Shown one piece after another: positions 35,632 to 44,623 of a stretch of 62,449 nucleotides of DNA; position 1 is the first letter of the stretch, and each line of letters starts with the position of its first letter. Location: assembly GCF_030372275.1 (NCBI RefSeq), contig NZ_JAUDDJ010000015.1. One strand, 5' to 3'. The DNA comes from Lawsonibacter sp900766145. GTDB taxonomy: Bacteria; Bacillota; Clostridia; Oscillospirales; Oscillospiraceae. A program made the translations under genes and the position numbers. The notes under the pieces are model-generated. The model ran no database searches and was not told the origin of the DNA. It worked only from the letters and a program-made list of their open reading frames with translations.

Positions 35632-35815
35632 TCGATATCATTCTTTCGATGATCTGCCCCTGACCATGCGTGTCGAAGAACTGATGCCCATTCTCGGCAT
35701 TGGCCGCAATACTGCCTATGAGTTGGTGCACAGCGGACAGATTAAGGGAATACGCATCGGACGCAGCATCCGAATCCCAAAATCGGAAGTGATTCGGTTT
35801 CTGAACAACACATAA
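35624..35815 (+). CDS. Excisionase-like helix-turn-helix protein
   Basis: 63 residues with ribosome site GAGGAGGTG. MRVEELMPILGIGRNTAYELV is a winged-helix DNA-reading segment and GIRIGRSIRIPKSEVIRFL the wing, as in excisionase/MerR-like proteins encoded before integrases. It ends 103 bases before the integrase gene. Probably directs excision of the island. Confidence 0.78.
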   Translation: MSNRYHSFDDLPLTMRVEELMPILGIGRNTAYELVHSGQIKGIRIGRSIRIPKSEVIRFLNNT

Positions 35816-35844
35816 TTGAGTCCCGCATGAACAAGGCCATTCTA

Positions 35845-35873
35845 TTCACATCGAATGGCGGATGTGGTAGAAT
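35845..35873 (+). promoter_or_regulatory. Promoter of the island integrase
   Basis: TTCACA, 17-base spacer, TAGAAT. An inverted repeat GCCATTC / GAATGGC (about 35836-35859) covers the -35 box, a likely operator. The gene starts 46 bases after the -10. Confidence 0.6.
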
Positions 35874-35918
35874 GGTCTTGTAACAGCGGGTACTCTATCC
35901 TGTTAGAAAGGAGTTTTT

Positions 35919-37085
35919 ATGACAGGAAGCCTGCAAATAAAACGAGATAAATATTACGCCGTTCTCTCCTGGTACGAGGGGGAGAAGCGGAAACAAAAGT
36001 GGATTGCCACCGGTCTGCCCGCTAAGGGGAATAAGCGCCGCGCCGAAGCCTTTTTAAAGCAGGAATTGGAGAAGGTACAGCAAGCGCAAAAGCACCATCT
36101 GAACGGTGAGGATCAGCCTTTCCTGCCGTTTATGTCCAAGTGGTTAGATGAGGTGGAGGCCTACGCCATCCGCAGCACCACCTTGGATCAGTACAAGGCG
36201 GTCTACAAGAATGTGATCGCCCCATTCCCAGCCTTTCAGAATGCTACCTTGCGTAGCCTGACACCCGGACAAATCCAGAGTTTTTACAATCAGGAGATCC
36301 AACGGGGGATATCACCATCCACGGTGCGAAAGTACCACACCAACATCCGCAAGTGCCTGCAATATGCGTTGCAGTTGGACATCATCGATAGAAACCCTGC
36401 CGACCGGGTAGTATTGCCCAAGAAACAGCACAAACCCAAAGGGATGGTCTATTCCGCTGAACAGCTTCGACAGCTTCTGGATTTCTTCCAAGGGGATATA
36501 CTGGAAACCCTGATCCAACTGACTGCTACTTATGGTCTGCGCCGCAGTGAGGTATGTGGATTACGCTGGGATGCGGTGGATTTTGAGAAGAAGACCGTCT
36601 CCATCTGCCATACGGCGGTGAGCAGTAAGGACGGTGTGATCTATGCCGACTCCACCAAAACCCGCAGCAGCTGCCGGACACTCCCATTGACATCTACCAT
36701 GGCCCAATACCTGAAGGACGTACGGCAACAGCAAGAAAAGAACCGAGCGTTCTTGGGCGAGGCTTATGTGGACAGCGTATATATCTGCGTAGCGGCAGAC
36801 GGCACTCCGCTCACGCCTAACGCAGTTTCCATGCACTTTCGACGAATGATCAAAAAGAGCGGTCTGCCTTATATTCGGTTTCACGATCTTCGTCATAGCG
36901 TGGCGACCATACTCCACAGCGCAGGGCGTGATATCCAGGATATTCAGGGATGGCTGGGACACAGCGACATTTCCACCACGGCCAATATCTATTCCCACTT
37001 TCTCTACTCCGCCAAGCGGGACATGGCAGACTCCATTGAGGCGGCGCTGGCTGCCCCGAAATCGCAGAAAGAACCGTCCCGTTAG
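35919..37085 (+). CDS. int: Tyrosine integrase of the tRNA-Val island
   Basis: 388 residues, complete. Arm-binding N-terminal domain (YYAVLSWYEGEKRKQKWIAT), core-binding domain (WLDEVEAYAIRSTTLDQYKA), and catalytic domain with R in TYGLRRSEVCGLRW, HxxR in RFHDLRHSVAT, and H/Y in GWLGHSDISTTANIYSHF. Ribosome site AAAGGAG. It ends 90 bases from tRNA-Val, the classical place for the integrase of an island at that tRNA. Together with the upstream excisionase it could still mobilise the island. Confidence 0.92.
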   Translation: MTGSLQIKRDKYYAVLSWYEGEKRKQKWIATGLPAKGNKRRAEAFLKQELEKVQQAQKHHLNGEDQPFLPFMSKWLDEVEAYAIRSTTLDQYKAVYKNVIAPFPAFQNATLRSLTPGQIQSFYNQEIQRGISPSTVRKYHTNIRKCLQYALQLDIIDRNPADRVVLPKKQHKPKGMVYSAEQLRQLLDFFQGDILETLIQLTATYGLRRSEVCGLRWDAVDFEKKTVSICHTAVSSKDGVIYADSTKTRSSCRTLPLTSTMAQYLKDVRQQQEKNRAFLGEAYVDSVYICVAADGTPLTPNAVSMHFRRMIKKSGLPYIRFHDLRHSVATILHSAGRDIQDIQGWLGHSDISTTANIYSHFLYSAKRDMADSIEAALAAPKSQKEPSR

Positions 37086-37098
37086 AAATCCGTTAGAC
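37081..37098. repeat. Arm-type repeat at the right end
   Basis: GTTAGA twice, 11 bases apart, overlapping the int stop codon; it matches 18488-18505 at 16 of 18 positions. Probably an integrase arm site on the attR side. Confidence 0.55.
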
Positions 37099-37130
37099 GT
37101 TTCCGGGAAGTTTAGAAAAATGTTGCGTAG

Positions 37131-37170
37131 AAAAAAGAAAAAGTCCTGAAATCGTAAGATTTCAGGACTT
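37131..37170 (-). terminator. Terminator of the tRNA-Met-Glu-Val operon
   Basis: AAGTCCTGAAATC / GATTTCAGGACTT stem; on the minus strand it is followed by TTTTTCTTTTTT. It lies within the island, so the island supplies the tRNA operon's terminator. Confidence 0.85.
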
Positions 37171-37174
37171 CAAT

Positions 37175-37250
37175 TGGTGGAGACAACAGAACTCGAATCT
37201 GTGACCTTCCGCGTGTGAGGCGGACGCTCTACCGGCTGAGCTATGCCTCC
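37175..37250 (-). tRNA. tRNA-Val(CAC)
   Basis: 76 bases with encoded CCA. Acceptor GGAGGCA / TGTCTCC (one G-T pair), anticodon stem TCCGC/GCGGA with loop CTCACAC (anticodon CAC), T-loop TTCGAGT. The final 22 bases but one are the island's att repeat, so the 3' end was supplied or restored by the integration. Confidence 0.93.
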
Positions 37251-37272
37251 ATATTGAACGGCTAAAAAGTGG

Positions 37273-37347
37273 TGGTGACCCGGACGGGACTCGAACCCGT
37301 GTTGCCGCCGTGAAAGGGCGGAGTCTTAACCGCTTGACCACCGGGCC
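37273..37347 (-). tRNA. tRNA-Glu(TTC)
   Basis: 75 bases with encoded CCA; anticodon stem TCCGC... as CCGCC CTTTCAC GGCGG with anticodon TTC; T-arm CGGG TTCGAGT CCCG. Middle gene of a three-tRNA operon. Confidence 0.94.
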
Positions 37348-37385
37348 GTTTTATATGGAACGGACCGACGTCCGAACATTGTGAA

Positions 37386-37462
37386 TGGTAGCGGCACCTG
37401 GATTCGAACCGGGGACAACTCGGGTATGAACCGAGTGCTCTAGCCAACTGAGCTATGCCGCC
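37386..37462 (-). tRNA. tRNA-Met(CAT), elongator type
   Basis: 77 bases with encoded CCA; acceptor GGCGGCA / TGCCGCT, anticodon stem CTCGG/CCGAG, loop TTCATAC (anticodon CAT). The paired first acceptor position (G-T) argues for elongator rather than initiator Met; an isoleucine-lysidine type cannot be ruled out by reading. Confidence 0.9.
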
Positions 37463-37496
37463 GTGATTTGCTGTCCTCTCGAACAGGACAAGTGAG

Positions 37497-37525
37497 AGTA
37501 TACCCGATTTCCCCCTGGTTGTCAA
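37497..37525 (-). promoter_or_regulatory. Promoter of the tRNA-Met-Glu-Val operon
   Basis: TTGACA, 17-base spacer, TATACT on the minus strand, about 35 bases before tRNA-Met. Near-consensus sigma-A promoter. Confidence 0.9.
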
Positions 37526-37589
37526 CGGTTTTTTCAAAATTTCTTCAAAAAATTTTTCAAGGGAAAAAACGTCCCATCACAGTCGGAAA

Positions 37590-37645
37590 ACCGCCCGCAG
37601 CCCCCTCTCTCCCATGACGAAAAGAGGGGCTGCCAGGGCGGCAAA
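37590..37645 (-). terminator. Possible terminator after the TIM-barrel gene
   Basis: On the minus strand GCAGCCCCTCT / AGAGGGGGCTGC, then GGGCGGTTTTCC. The T-run is short. Confidence 0.5.
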
Positions 37646-37657
37646 AGCAAGGCAAAA

Positions 37658-38335
37658 TCAGCCGGGCTGTTTGCTGAAATTCTTGCGGTGATTGATCATG
37701 ATCTCCGCAAACAGCTGTCCCGTGGTGGGAGGCGTGTATGTAATGGCATTGGCGCCGGCCTGAATGGTACGCAGGATGTCCTCCTCCTTCGGGCCGCCGG
37801 TGGCGATGATAGGCACGTCCGGGAACTGGGCGCGGATCTTGGCCACGATCTCGGGGGTCTTAGCCGCACCTGACACGTTGAGGATATCCGCCCCAGCCTC
37901 CAGGCGTCCGGCAATATCCATATCTCCGGAAACAATGGTGGTGATGACAGGAATATCCACAACGGCCTTCATCTTGGCAATGGTCTCATTGGTAATGGGA
38001 GCGTTCACCACTACGCCGGAGGCACCCTGGTGCTCAGAGTACTCCGCCAGGCGCACCGACCGGTCCCCGTTAGTCATACCGCCGCCCACGCCCACAAACA
38101 CAGGCACCTCAGAGACACTGATAATAGCCTGGGTGATGGAGGGCTGGGGGGTAAAAGGATAAACTGCGATAATAGCGTCCGCATTGACATTCTTAATGAT
38201 GGCTACATCGGTAGAAAAAACCAGAGATTTAATCCGCCGCCCAAAAATACGGATCCCGCTGCACTCGGAAATGCATTTGGGAACCGTAAGCAGATGGCTG
38301 CGGAGGGTACCACTATACTCCGGTATTGTTTTCAT
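37658..38335 (-). CDS. Conserved TIM-barrel protein of unknown function
   Basis: 225 residues from the ATG at 38335, nine bases after AAGGAG; an ATG at 38341 is too close to that site. Alternating beta/alpha pattern with VFVGVGGGMTNG, GVVVNAPITNETI, GADILNVSGAAKTPEI and PIIATGGPKEEDI, where GGP and the preceding loop look like a phosphate-binding site as in NanE- and ThiG-like barrels. Relatives in Clostridia carry vague 'hydrolase' names. No substrate can be inferred from the neighbours (tRNAs and purL). Confidence 0.7.
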   Translation of the reverse strand: MKTIPEYSGTLRSHLLTVPKCISECSGIRIFGRRIKSLVFSTDVAIIKNVNADAIIAVYPFTPQPSITQAIISVSEVPVFVGVGGGMTNGDRSVRLAEYSEHQGASGVVVNAPITNETIAKMKAVVDIPVITTIVSGDMDIAGRLEAGADILNVSGAAKTPEIVAKIRAQFPDVPIIATGGPKEEDILRTIQAGANAITYTPPTTGQLFAEIMINHRKNFSKQPG

Positions 38336-38477
38336 AGACATTCGCTCCTTCTCGTGACATGTTCGATTACAGTTTCTGTTTCTTTTCTTCAGCCTCTTTG
38401 TGCATATTATACCACACCTTGTCATTGTATTGTATAAGCATTTGTAAATTTTTTGTTAGCCATGCGGTTTTGTTGTA

Positions 38478-38508
38478 TAAAAAAGGCGCAGGCAAAGCCT
38501 GCGCCTTA
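38478..38508 (-). terminator. Terminator of purL
   Basis: AAGGCGCAGGC / GCCTGCGCCTT with a three-base loop, followed by TTTTTTA on the minus strand. Confidence 0.88.
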
Positions 38509-38519
38509 CATGAAAAAAC

Positions 38520-41500
38520 TTATTTAAAATACTCCGCGCCGGACTCGAAGAGGGGCTGGTGCTTCTCGCCGGGGATGTTCTTGCCCACCAGGGGACCGCG
38601 GCGCTCCAGATGGCCCATCTTACCAAAGACGCGGCCGTCGGGAGAGAAGATGCCCTCAATGGCCTCCAGAGAGCCGTTGGGGTTGACGTCGATGTCCATA
38701 GAGGGATTGCCCTCCAGGTCCACGTACTGGGTGGCCACCTGGCCGTTGGCAATGAGCTGCTCCAGCACGCTCTGAGGCGCCACAAAGCGGCCCTCGCCGT
38801 GGGAGATGGGGATGGTGTGCAGGTCACCCACGTTGGACTTGAGCATCCAGGGAGAGTTGACGCTGGCCACACGAGTGGTGACGTAGCGGCTCTGGTGGCG
38901 GCCGATGAGGTTATAGGTCAGAGTGGGGCAGCTGTCGTCCATCTCGCGGATCTCACCGAAGGGCACCAGGCCCAGCTTCACCAGAGCCTGGAAGCCGTTG
39001 CAGATGCCCAGCATCAGGCCGTCCCGGTTCTTCAGCAGGTCGTGGATGGCGTCAGTAAGGGCGGGAGAGCGCAGGAAGGAGGCAATGAACTTGCCGGAGC
39101 CCTCGGGCTCGTCGCCGCCGGAGAAGCCGCCGGGCAGCACCACCATCTGAGCGGAGCGGATGGCCTGCTCCAGGGCCTGGGCAGACTCAGACAGCAGGCT
39201 GGTGGACAGGTTGCGCACCACAATGATCTCCGGGTCAATACCCGCCCGCAGGCAGGCCTTAGCGGTGTCGTACTCACAGTTAGTGCCGGGGAAAACAGGG
39301 ATGACCGCCTTAGGCCGGGCCACCTTGTGCTTGCACACGGCGATGGACCGCTTGTCCCAGGAGATGGCCTTCACCTCTTCGGAGGAACCCGCCTTGGTGG
39401 GATAGACGCTCTCCAGCACGCCGTCGTTGAGCTTCTGCAGCTCGTCAATGGACACGGCCTCGCCGGGCAGAGCCACGAAAGGAGCCTCGTTGGTCTCGCC
39501 GATGCGGACGGCGCAGGGATCGTTGATATCCTCAGACAGCTCGGCCACAATGGCACCCACCATGGGGGCATACCAGTCCACGTCCTCCATACCGGCCTGG
39601 AAGCCGATGCGGTTGCCGAAGGACATCTTCATCACCGCCTCGGCCAGGCCGTTCTCCACCGCCCAGGCGGCCTTCACCTTGCCCGCCTCACACAGGGCGT
39701 GGAAGGCTTCCCAGGCGCTCTTGGTGTCCTCAGAGCGGAACAGGTACACCGGGTGATCGGCGGCCTTGAACTCGGGAGACAGGACCTGCTGGCCCTGGAT
39801 GGGAGCGATGGCGAAGGAGATGAGGGTGGGGGGCACGTCCTTGTCCAGGAAGGAGCCGGACATGGAGTCCTTACCGCCGATGGCGGCGGCACCCAGCTCC
39901 AGCTGAGCGTCCAGAGCACCCAGCAGGGCGGAGAAGGGCTTGCCCCAGCGCTGAGGCTCATCCCGCAGCTTCTCGAAGAACTCCTGCAGGGTGAGGTAGG
40001 CCTCCTTATAGTCGGCGCCGGCGGCCACGATCTTGGCCATGGAGGTATATACGGAATTGTGGGCGCCCGCGTAGGGGTCCACAGACAGCTGGTCCGGGTC
40101 GCAGCCCCAGGCCATCACACTGGCCTGGTCGGTCTCCTGGCCGGGCTCCACCGGGAACAGGGCAGCCATAGCCTGGGCGGGAGTGCGCTGGGTCTTGCCG
40201 CCGAAGGGCATCAGGACAGAGCTTGCGCCGATGGAGCCGTCGAAGCGCTCGGTGAGGCCGCGGCGGGAGGCGCTCTTCAGGCTGGCGGCCATCTCCTTCA
40301 GGGAGTGGACGGAGGACTGGGCCAGGGCGGTGCGGTCCTTCTTATCCACGCGGAGGGTGGCGTGCTTCACGGCACCGTTGGTGTTCAGGAACTCACGGCT
40401 GAGGTCAGCGATCTTCTGGCCCTTCCAGTGCATGACCATCCGGGGGCTCTCGGTGACCACGGCCACCTGATAGGCCTCCAGGTTCTCGCTCTGGGCGGCG
40501 GCAATAAACTTCTCCGCGTCCTCAGGGGCAACCACCACGGCCATACGCTCCTGGCTCTCCGAGATAGCAAGCTCTGTACCGTCCAGGCCCTCGTACTTCT
40601 TGCGCACGGCGTCCAGGTTGATCTCCAGGCCGTCGGCCAGCTCGCCGATGGCCACGGACACGCCGCCGGCACCAAAGTCGTTGCAGCGCTTGATGAGGCG
40701 GGTCACCTCGCCGTTGCGGAACAGGCGCTGGATCTTCCGCTCCTCGGGGGCATTGCCCTTCTGGACCTCGGAGGCCATGGTGGTCAGGGACTTCATGTTG
40801 TGGCTCTTGGAGGAGCCGGTGGCGCCGCCAATGCCGTCACGGCCGGTGCGGCCGCCCAGCAGGATCACCACGTCGCCGGGGGCGGGCACCTCACGGCGGA
40901 CATGGTCGGCGGGAGCCGCGCCTACCACCGCGCCGCACTCCAGGCGCTTGGCGATGTAACCCTCGTGGTAGACCTCAGCCACGTGGCCGGTGGCCAGGCC
41001 GATCTGGTTGCCGTAGGAGGAGTAGCCCGCCGCGGCGGTCTGGGCAATCTTCCGCTGGGGCAGCTTGCCGGGGATGGTCTGGTCAAAGGGCACACGGGGG
41101 TCGCCGCCGCCGGTGAAGCGCATGGCCTGGTGGACATACACGCGGCCGGACAGGGGGTCACGGATGCAGCCGCCAATACAGGTGGCCGCGCCGCCGAAGG
41201 GCTCGATCTCGGTGGGGTGGTTGTGGGTCTCGTTTTTGAACATGAGGAGCCAATCCTGCTCCTTGCCGTCCACCTTGGCGGGCACGTGGATGGAGCAGGC
41301 GTTAATTTCCTCGCTCTCGTCCAGCTCGGGCAGCAGACCCCGCTTTTTCAGGGTCTTGGTGCCGATAGTGGCCACGTCCATCAGGGTACGGGGGCGCTTG
41401 GCAGCCTTCTCCTCCCCATAGACCTCCACCCGGGCAGCCAGATAGCGCTCATAGGCGGCACGGATCTCCGGGTCGTCGATGGAGATCTCGTCCAGATGGG

Positions 41501-42206
41501 TGGAGAAGGTGGTGTGACGGCAGTGGTCGGACCAGTAGGTGTCCACCACACGGATCTCGGTGATGGTGGGATCCCGCTTCTCCTGGTCCCGGAAGTAGGT
41601 CTGCAGGAACTTCAGGTCGTCCAGGTCCATGGCCAGGCCAAGGCGGGAAAGGAGCTCCTCCAGAGCCTTCTCATCCATGGCGATGAAGCCCTCCACCGTG
41701 TCCACGTGGTCGGGGGCGGCGTGGGTGCGCTCCAGGGTCTCGGGCTTGTCCATGGAAGCTTCTCGGCTCTCCACAGGGTTAATGAGGTACTTGCGGATCT
41801 TCTCCAGATCCTCCTGGCTGATGGTACCCATCAGCAGGTACACCTTGGCGGTGGCAATGATGGGGCGGTCCACACCGGACTGGAGCTGGATGCACTGCTC
41901 ACAGGAGTCGGCACGCTGGTCATACTGGCCAGGCAGAGCCTCCACTGCCAGCACCTGGTGCTCCCCCTGGGGAGCGGGGAACTGCTCGTCATAGATCACG
42001 TCCACCTGGGGCTCAGAGAACACCACGCTCTTGGCGGCCTCATAGACCTGGGGATCGATGCGGTCGGCATCGTAGCGGTTCAGAATGCGAACCGACTCCA
42101 GCCCCTGCACGCCCAGCTGCTCCTGCAGCTGACGGCACAGGCCCTGGGCCTCCACGTCAAAGCCCGGTCTCTTCTCGGAATAACAGCGGTAAACACTCAT
42201 GTCCAT
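38520..42206 (-). CDS. purL: Phosphoribosylformylglycinamidine synthase, single-chain
   Basis: Fourth step of purine synthesis: FGAR + glutamine + ATP to FGAM. 1228 residues, all three activities in one chain. An N-terminal PurS-like part is followed by the two FGAM synthase halves (FKNETHNHPTEIEPFGGAATC, GGKDSMSGSF), and a C-terminal glutaminase begins AVIPVFPGTNCEYDTAKA with the catalytic cysteine in LGICNGFQALVKLG and histidine in PISHGEGRF. This is the form common in Clostridia rather than the split PurS/L/Q of Bacillus. It follows the peptide-binding lipoprotein by 27 bases. Confidence 0.97.
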   Translation of the reverse strand: MDMSVYRCYSEKRPGFDVEAQGLCRQLQEQLGVQGLESVRILNRYDADRIDPQVYEAAKSVVFSEPQVDVIYDEQFPAPQGEHQVLAVEALPGQYDQRADSCEQCIQLQSGVDRPIIATAKVYLLMGTISQEDLEKIRKYLINPVESREASMDKPETLERTHAAPDHVDTVEGFIAMDEKALEELLSRLGLAMDLDDLKFLQTYFRDQEKRDPTITEIRVVDTYWSDHCRHTTFSTHLDEISIDDPEIRAAYERYLAARVEVYGEEKAAKRPRTLMDVATIGTKTLKKRGLLPELDESEEINACSIHVPAKVDGKEQDWLLMFKNETHNHPTEIEPFGGAATCIGGCIRDPLSGRVYVHQAMRFTGGGDPRVPFDQTIPGKLPQRKIAQTAAAGYSSYGNQIGLATGHVAEVYHEGYIAKRLECGAVVGAAPADHVRREVPAPGDVVILLGGRTGRDGIGGATGSSKSHNMKSLTTMASEVQKGNAPEERKIQRLFRNGEVTRLIKRCNDFGAGGVSVAIGELADGLEINLDAVRKKYEGLDGTELAISESQERMAVVVAPEDAEKFIAAAQSENLEAYQVAVVTESPRMVMHWKGQKIADLSREFLNTNGAVKHATLRVDKKDRTALAQSSVHSLKEMAASLKSASRRGLTERFDGSIGASSVLMPFGGKTQRTPAQAMAALFPVEPGQETDQASVMAWGCDPDQLSVDPYAGAHNSVYTSMAKIVAAGADYKEAYLTLQEFFEKLRDEPQRWGKPFSALLGALDAQLELGAAAIGGKDSMSGSFLDKDVPPTLISFAIAPIQGQQVLSPEFKAADHPVYLFRSEDTKSAWEAFHALCEAGKVKAAWAVENGLAEAVMKMSFGNRIGFQAGMEDVDWYAPMVGAIVAELSEDINDPCAVRIGETNEAPFVALPGEAVSIDELQKLNDGVLESVYPTKAGSSEEVKAISWDKRSIAVCKHKVARPKAVIPVFPGTNCEYDTAKACLRAGIDPEIIVVRNLSTSLLSESAQALEQAIRSAQMVVLPGGFSGGDEPEGSGKFIASFLRSPALTDAIHDLLKNRDGLMLGICNGFQALVKLGLVPFGEIREMDDSCPTLTYNLIGRHQSRYVTTRVASVNSPWMLKSNVGDLHTIPISHGEGRFVAPQSVLEQLIANGQVATQYVDLEGNPSMDIDVNPNGSLEAIEGIFSPDGRVFGKMGHLERRGPLVGKNIPGEKHQPLFESGAEYFK

Positions 42207-42233
42207 TCCTCCACACGAAATCCAATTTCTTTT

Positions 42234-43733
42234 TTATTTTACCGTCCACTGGGACAGATTGGAAAACACATTTCCCTGCACGGGGCTCAAATTCTCCACC
42301 CGGTCATACTGGGTGAGCACCGTCCCCTCCCGGAAGCAGATGGGGGCGATGGGGGCATTTTGATTTAAGTAACGCAGCAGGGTGGTCATCCGCTCCACCC
42401 GCTCCTCTCCCTGGGCCCGGCGCACATTGTCCAGCAGCCCCGGGATCGCCGCGTCGTTCCAGCCGCCGTAGTTCAGCTCCCCCTGAGGGGAAATGAGGGA
42501 CGTCAGATCAAAATCAGCGGTGAGATATACCTCCGCCAGATAAAGGTCAAACTGTCCCCGCTCCAGCGCTTTCACATAGTCCTCCCAGGCCAGGCGCTCC
42601 ACCGTCACCCGCAGGCCGGCCGATTCCAGGTCCTCCTCGATGCGGTTGGCCGCGGCGCTCTTGGCCATATCTTCAATGTTGACCAGAAGAGTCAGGGATT
42701 TCCCCTCCAGGCCCAGTTCCTTGAGGGCGGACAGATCATACTCCAGCTCCTGGGCCAGCTCCGTGTCATACAGGGCGCTGTCCGGATGAACAGGCAGCGT
42801 GGCGGCCGTGGCGTGGCGGGCGTAGACGTTATCCGTCACATAGCTGCGGTCAATGGCCTTGGCAATGGCCTGACGCACTTCCGCTTTCTGGCACACCCCG
42901 TGGGCGGTCTGGAACCCCAGATAGATGAGTCCTGTAGTGTTGTACTCCCACACCTCATAGCTGCCCGAGTAGCCCAGCTCGTTGCTGCCGGTGATGTCCG
43001 CGTCGATAAGGGTCACCTCGCCGGAGTTGAATGCGGTGCCCACCTGCTCCTTCTGGGTCATGGTGGCCAGAGGGATCTGCTTGATGCTCAAGCTGTCCGC
43101 TCCCTGCCACCAGTCCTCCCGGGCATTGAGATAGAGCTTGCCGTTCTGCTCGGACAGAACATAGGGGCCTGTCCCCAGGGGACGGCTGGAGCTGTCCAGG
43201 GCAATGGGGATATCCAGCAGCGTAGGCAGAGCGCCGTTTGGCACAGTGAGGGTAATAGTCACCTGATCGCCGGAGCCGGACACGCCGCTCACATTGGCCA
43301 GCCGCTTGGCATAGCGGGAGGCTGGGTCCTTGGCGGTCTGGAGGGCCTGGGCCACGATCTCCCCGGTCAACGGGGTTCCGTCGGAGAAGGTCACCCCGGC
43401 GCGCAGCTGCAAGGTCCAAGTCAAGCCGTCCTCGCTGACCGTGTAGCTCTGGCACAGCTGGGGCGTGGCGGTAAAGGTACTGTCTACCGTAAACAAGCTC
43501 TCATACAGCAGAGGGGCCAGAGTCAGATTGGCCTGGCTGGTGGACAGGGCCGGATGAAAGCTGTAGGCGGGGTAGGCCGCCAGGGTAAAGGGCTGGGTAT
43601 TCTTCTCCTCCTGGGAAGAGGAGCTGCTGCTGGAGCTCTGGGAGCCGGAGGAGGAGCTGCTGCCCTCCCCAGTGTTCCCGCACCCGGCCAGAAGCAGAGC
43701 CAGCACCAGCAGCAGGATGCCAAATCGTCTCAT
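42234..43733 (-). CDS. Peptide/nickel-type ABC transporter substrate-binding lipoprotein
   Basis: Family-5 extracellular solute-binding protein (OppA/DppA-like), 499 residues. Signal and lipobox LALLLAGCGN with lipidated cysteine near residue 18, then a serine-rich linker of about 25 residues that looks like a flexible surface tether, then the binding fold (LTWTLQLRAGVTFSDGTPLT). ATG at 43733 has AGAGG upstream. No permease or ATPase gene is adjacent, so it must share components encoded elsewhere or act as a receptor. It lies between pgeF and purL on one transcript. Confidence 0.88.
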   Translation of the reverse strand: MRRFGILLLVLALLLAGCGNTGEGSSSSSGSQSSSSSSSSQEEKNTQPFTLAAYPAYSFHPALSTSQANLTLAPLLYESLFTVDSTFTATPQLCQSYTVSEDGLTWTLQLRAGVTFSDGTPLTGEIVAQALQTAKDPASRYAKRLANVSGVSGSGDQVTITLTVPNGALPTLLDIPIALDSSSRPLGTGPYVLSEQNGKLYLNAREDWWQGADSLSIKQIPLATMTQKEQVGTAFNSGEVTLIDADITGSNELGYSGSYEVWEYNTTGLIYLGFQTAHGVCQKAEVRQAIAKAIDRSYVTDNVYARHATAATLPVHPDSALYDTELAQELEYDLSALKELGLEGKSLTLLVNIEDMAKSAAANRIEEDLESAGLRVTVERLAWEDYVKALERGQFDLYLAEVYLTADFDLTSLISPQGELNYGGWNDAAIPGLLDNVRRAQGEERVERMTTLLRYLNQNAPIAPICFREGTVLTQYDRVENLSPVQGNVFSNLSQWTVK

Positions 43734-43747
43734 GTACACCTCTTAAG

Positions 43748-44563
43748 TCATCGGATCTGGATCACCGTGGCCAGACTGCCCCGGCGCACCCCCAGGCGGC
43801 GGTGAGACCAGAACAGGTCTCCCCGGCAGGCGGTGCACACTTCGCACACGGCAATGTGGTCGGGAGCCACTCCCGCATCCATCAGCCAGCGGCGGTTGGC
43901 ACCTTTCAGATCCACGTGGTATTTTTCGCGGTTTTCCGGGATGGGATGGATAAATTCCTCCGCCCGCTCCCCCATCCCTTCCCGCAGCCCATCGGGCACG
44001 TCGGCATGGGTCTCAAAGCAGCAGGTGGAGATTCCCGGTCCAATAGCCGCCAGGATATCCTCGCCCCGGCAGCCGTAGTCCTGTTTCATTCGCTCCACTC
44101 CCCGGGCGGCAATGCCCAAGGCGGTCCCCCGCCAGCCCGCATGGACGGCGCAGGCCACCCGCTTGACCGGGTCGCACAGCAGCACGGGGATACAGTCGGC
44201 GGTAAAAATACAAAGGCTCAAGCCCTTTTCTCCTGTGATCAGGCCGTCGGCCTCCGTCTCTCCGCCCTCGCCGGGGAAGGAGACCTGGTCTCCCCACCCT
44301 GCCTGACGGACAAGGTCGGAGTGGACCTGATGGTTTTTCACCAATGTGTCCGGATCGGCTCCGATGGCATGGCAGAAGCGACGGAAGTTTTCACTCACCC
44401 GCTCCGGCTCGTCTCCCCGGCCTGCCCCCAGGTTCAAGCTGTCCCAGGGCGCAGGGGACACGCCCCCAACCCGGGTAGAAAAGCCGTGGGCAAAGCCAGC
44501 CTGCTCCATCTCATCACAGGAATAAAAAAGGACGCCATGGCGTTCCTTTCGAGTGATTTCCAC
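43748..44563 (-). CDS. pgeF: Peptidoglycan editing factor / multicopper-type oxidase fold protein
   Basis: YfiH/PgeF family, 271 residues. In E. coli the homologue cleaves wrongly incorporated serine from UDP-MurNAc precursors; other members oxidise polyphenols or act on purine nucleosides. The metal ligands are visible in VKNHQVHSD, FTADCIPVLL and AVHAGWRGTALGI. GTG start with AAGGAGG upstream. First gene of an operon with the peptide-binding lipoprotein and purL, from a promoter at 44624-44652. Confidence 0.9.
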   Translation of the reverse strand: MEITRKERHGVLFYSCDEMEQAGFAHGFSTRVGGVSPAPWDSLNLGAGRGDEPERVSENFRRFCHAIGADPDTLVKNHQVHSDLVRQAGWGDQVSFPGEGGETEADGLITGEKGLSLCIFTADCIPVLLCDPVKRVACAVHAGWRGTALGIAARGVERMKQDYGCRGEDILAAIGPGISTCCFETHADVPDGLREGMGERAEEFIHPIPENREKYHVDLKGANRRWLMDAGVAPDHIAVCEVCTACRGDLFWSHRRLGVRRGSLATVIQIR

Positions 44564-44623
44564 AGCGTTTCCTCCTTACGGTCCATGGCGGCCAAAGCCG
44601 CCTTCCAGTTCCAATAGATTTTT

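Larger units (their letters stand above)
18321..37197. mobile_element. Composite integrative island at tRNA-Val(CAC)
   Basis: 18.9 kb bounded by the 22-base repeat. A complete xis-int module (35624-37085) lies directly inside the tRNA end, the usual arrangement for tRNA-targeting islands. Cargo comprises a SIR2/DUF4062 cassette and a lactose/galactose module. Remnants of a further recombinase (35117-35631) and an internal copy of the arm-like repeat (21681-21721) suggest that it grew by more than one insertion. tRNA-Val remains intact. No conjugation or phage structural genes are present. Confidence 0.8.

Noticed and set aside
38559..42368. 1269-codon open frame antisense to purL
   Set aside because: Same bias effect; sense PurL is unmistakable, and the antisense frame has no ribosome site or family features.
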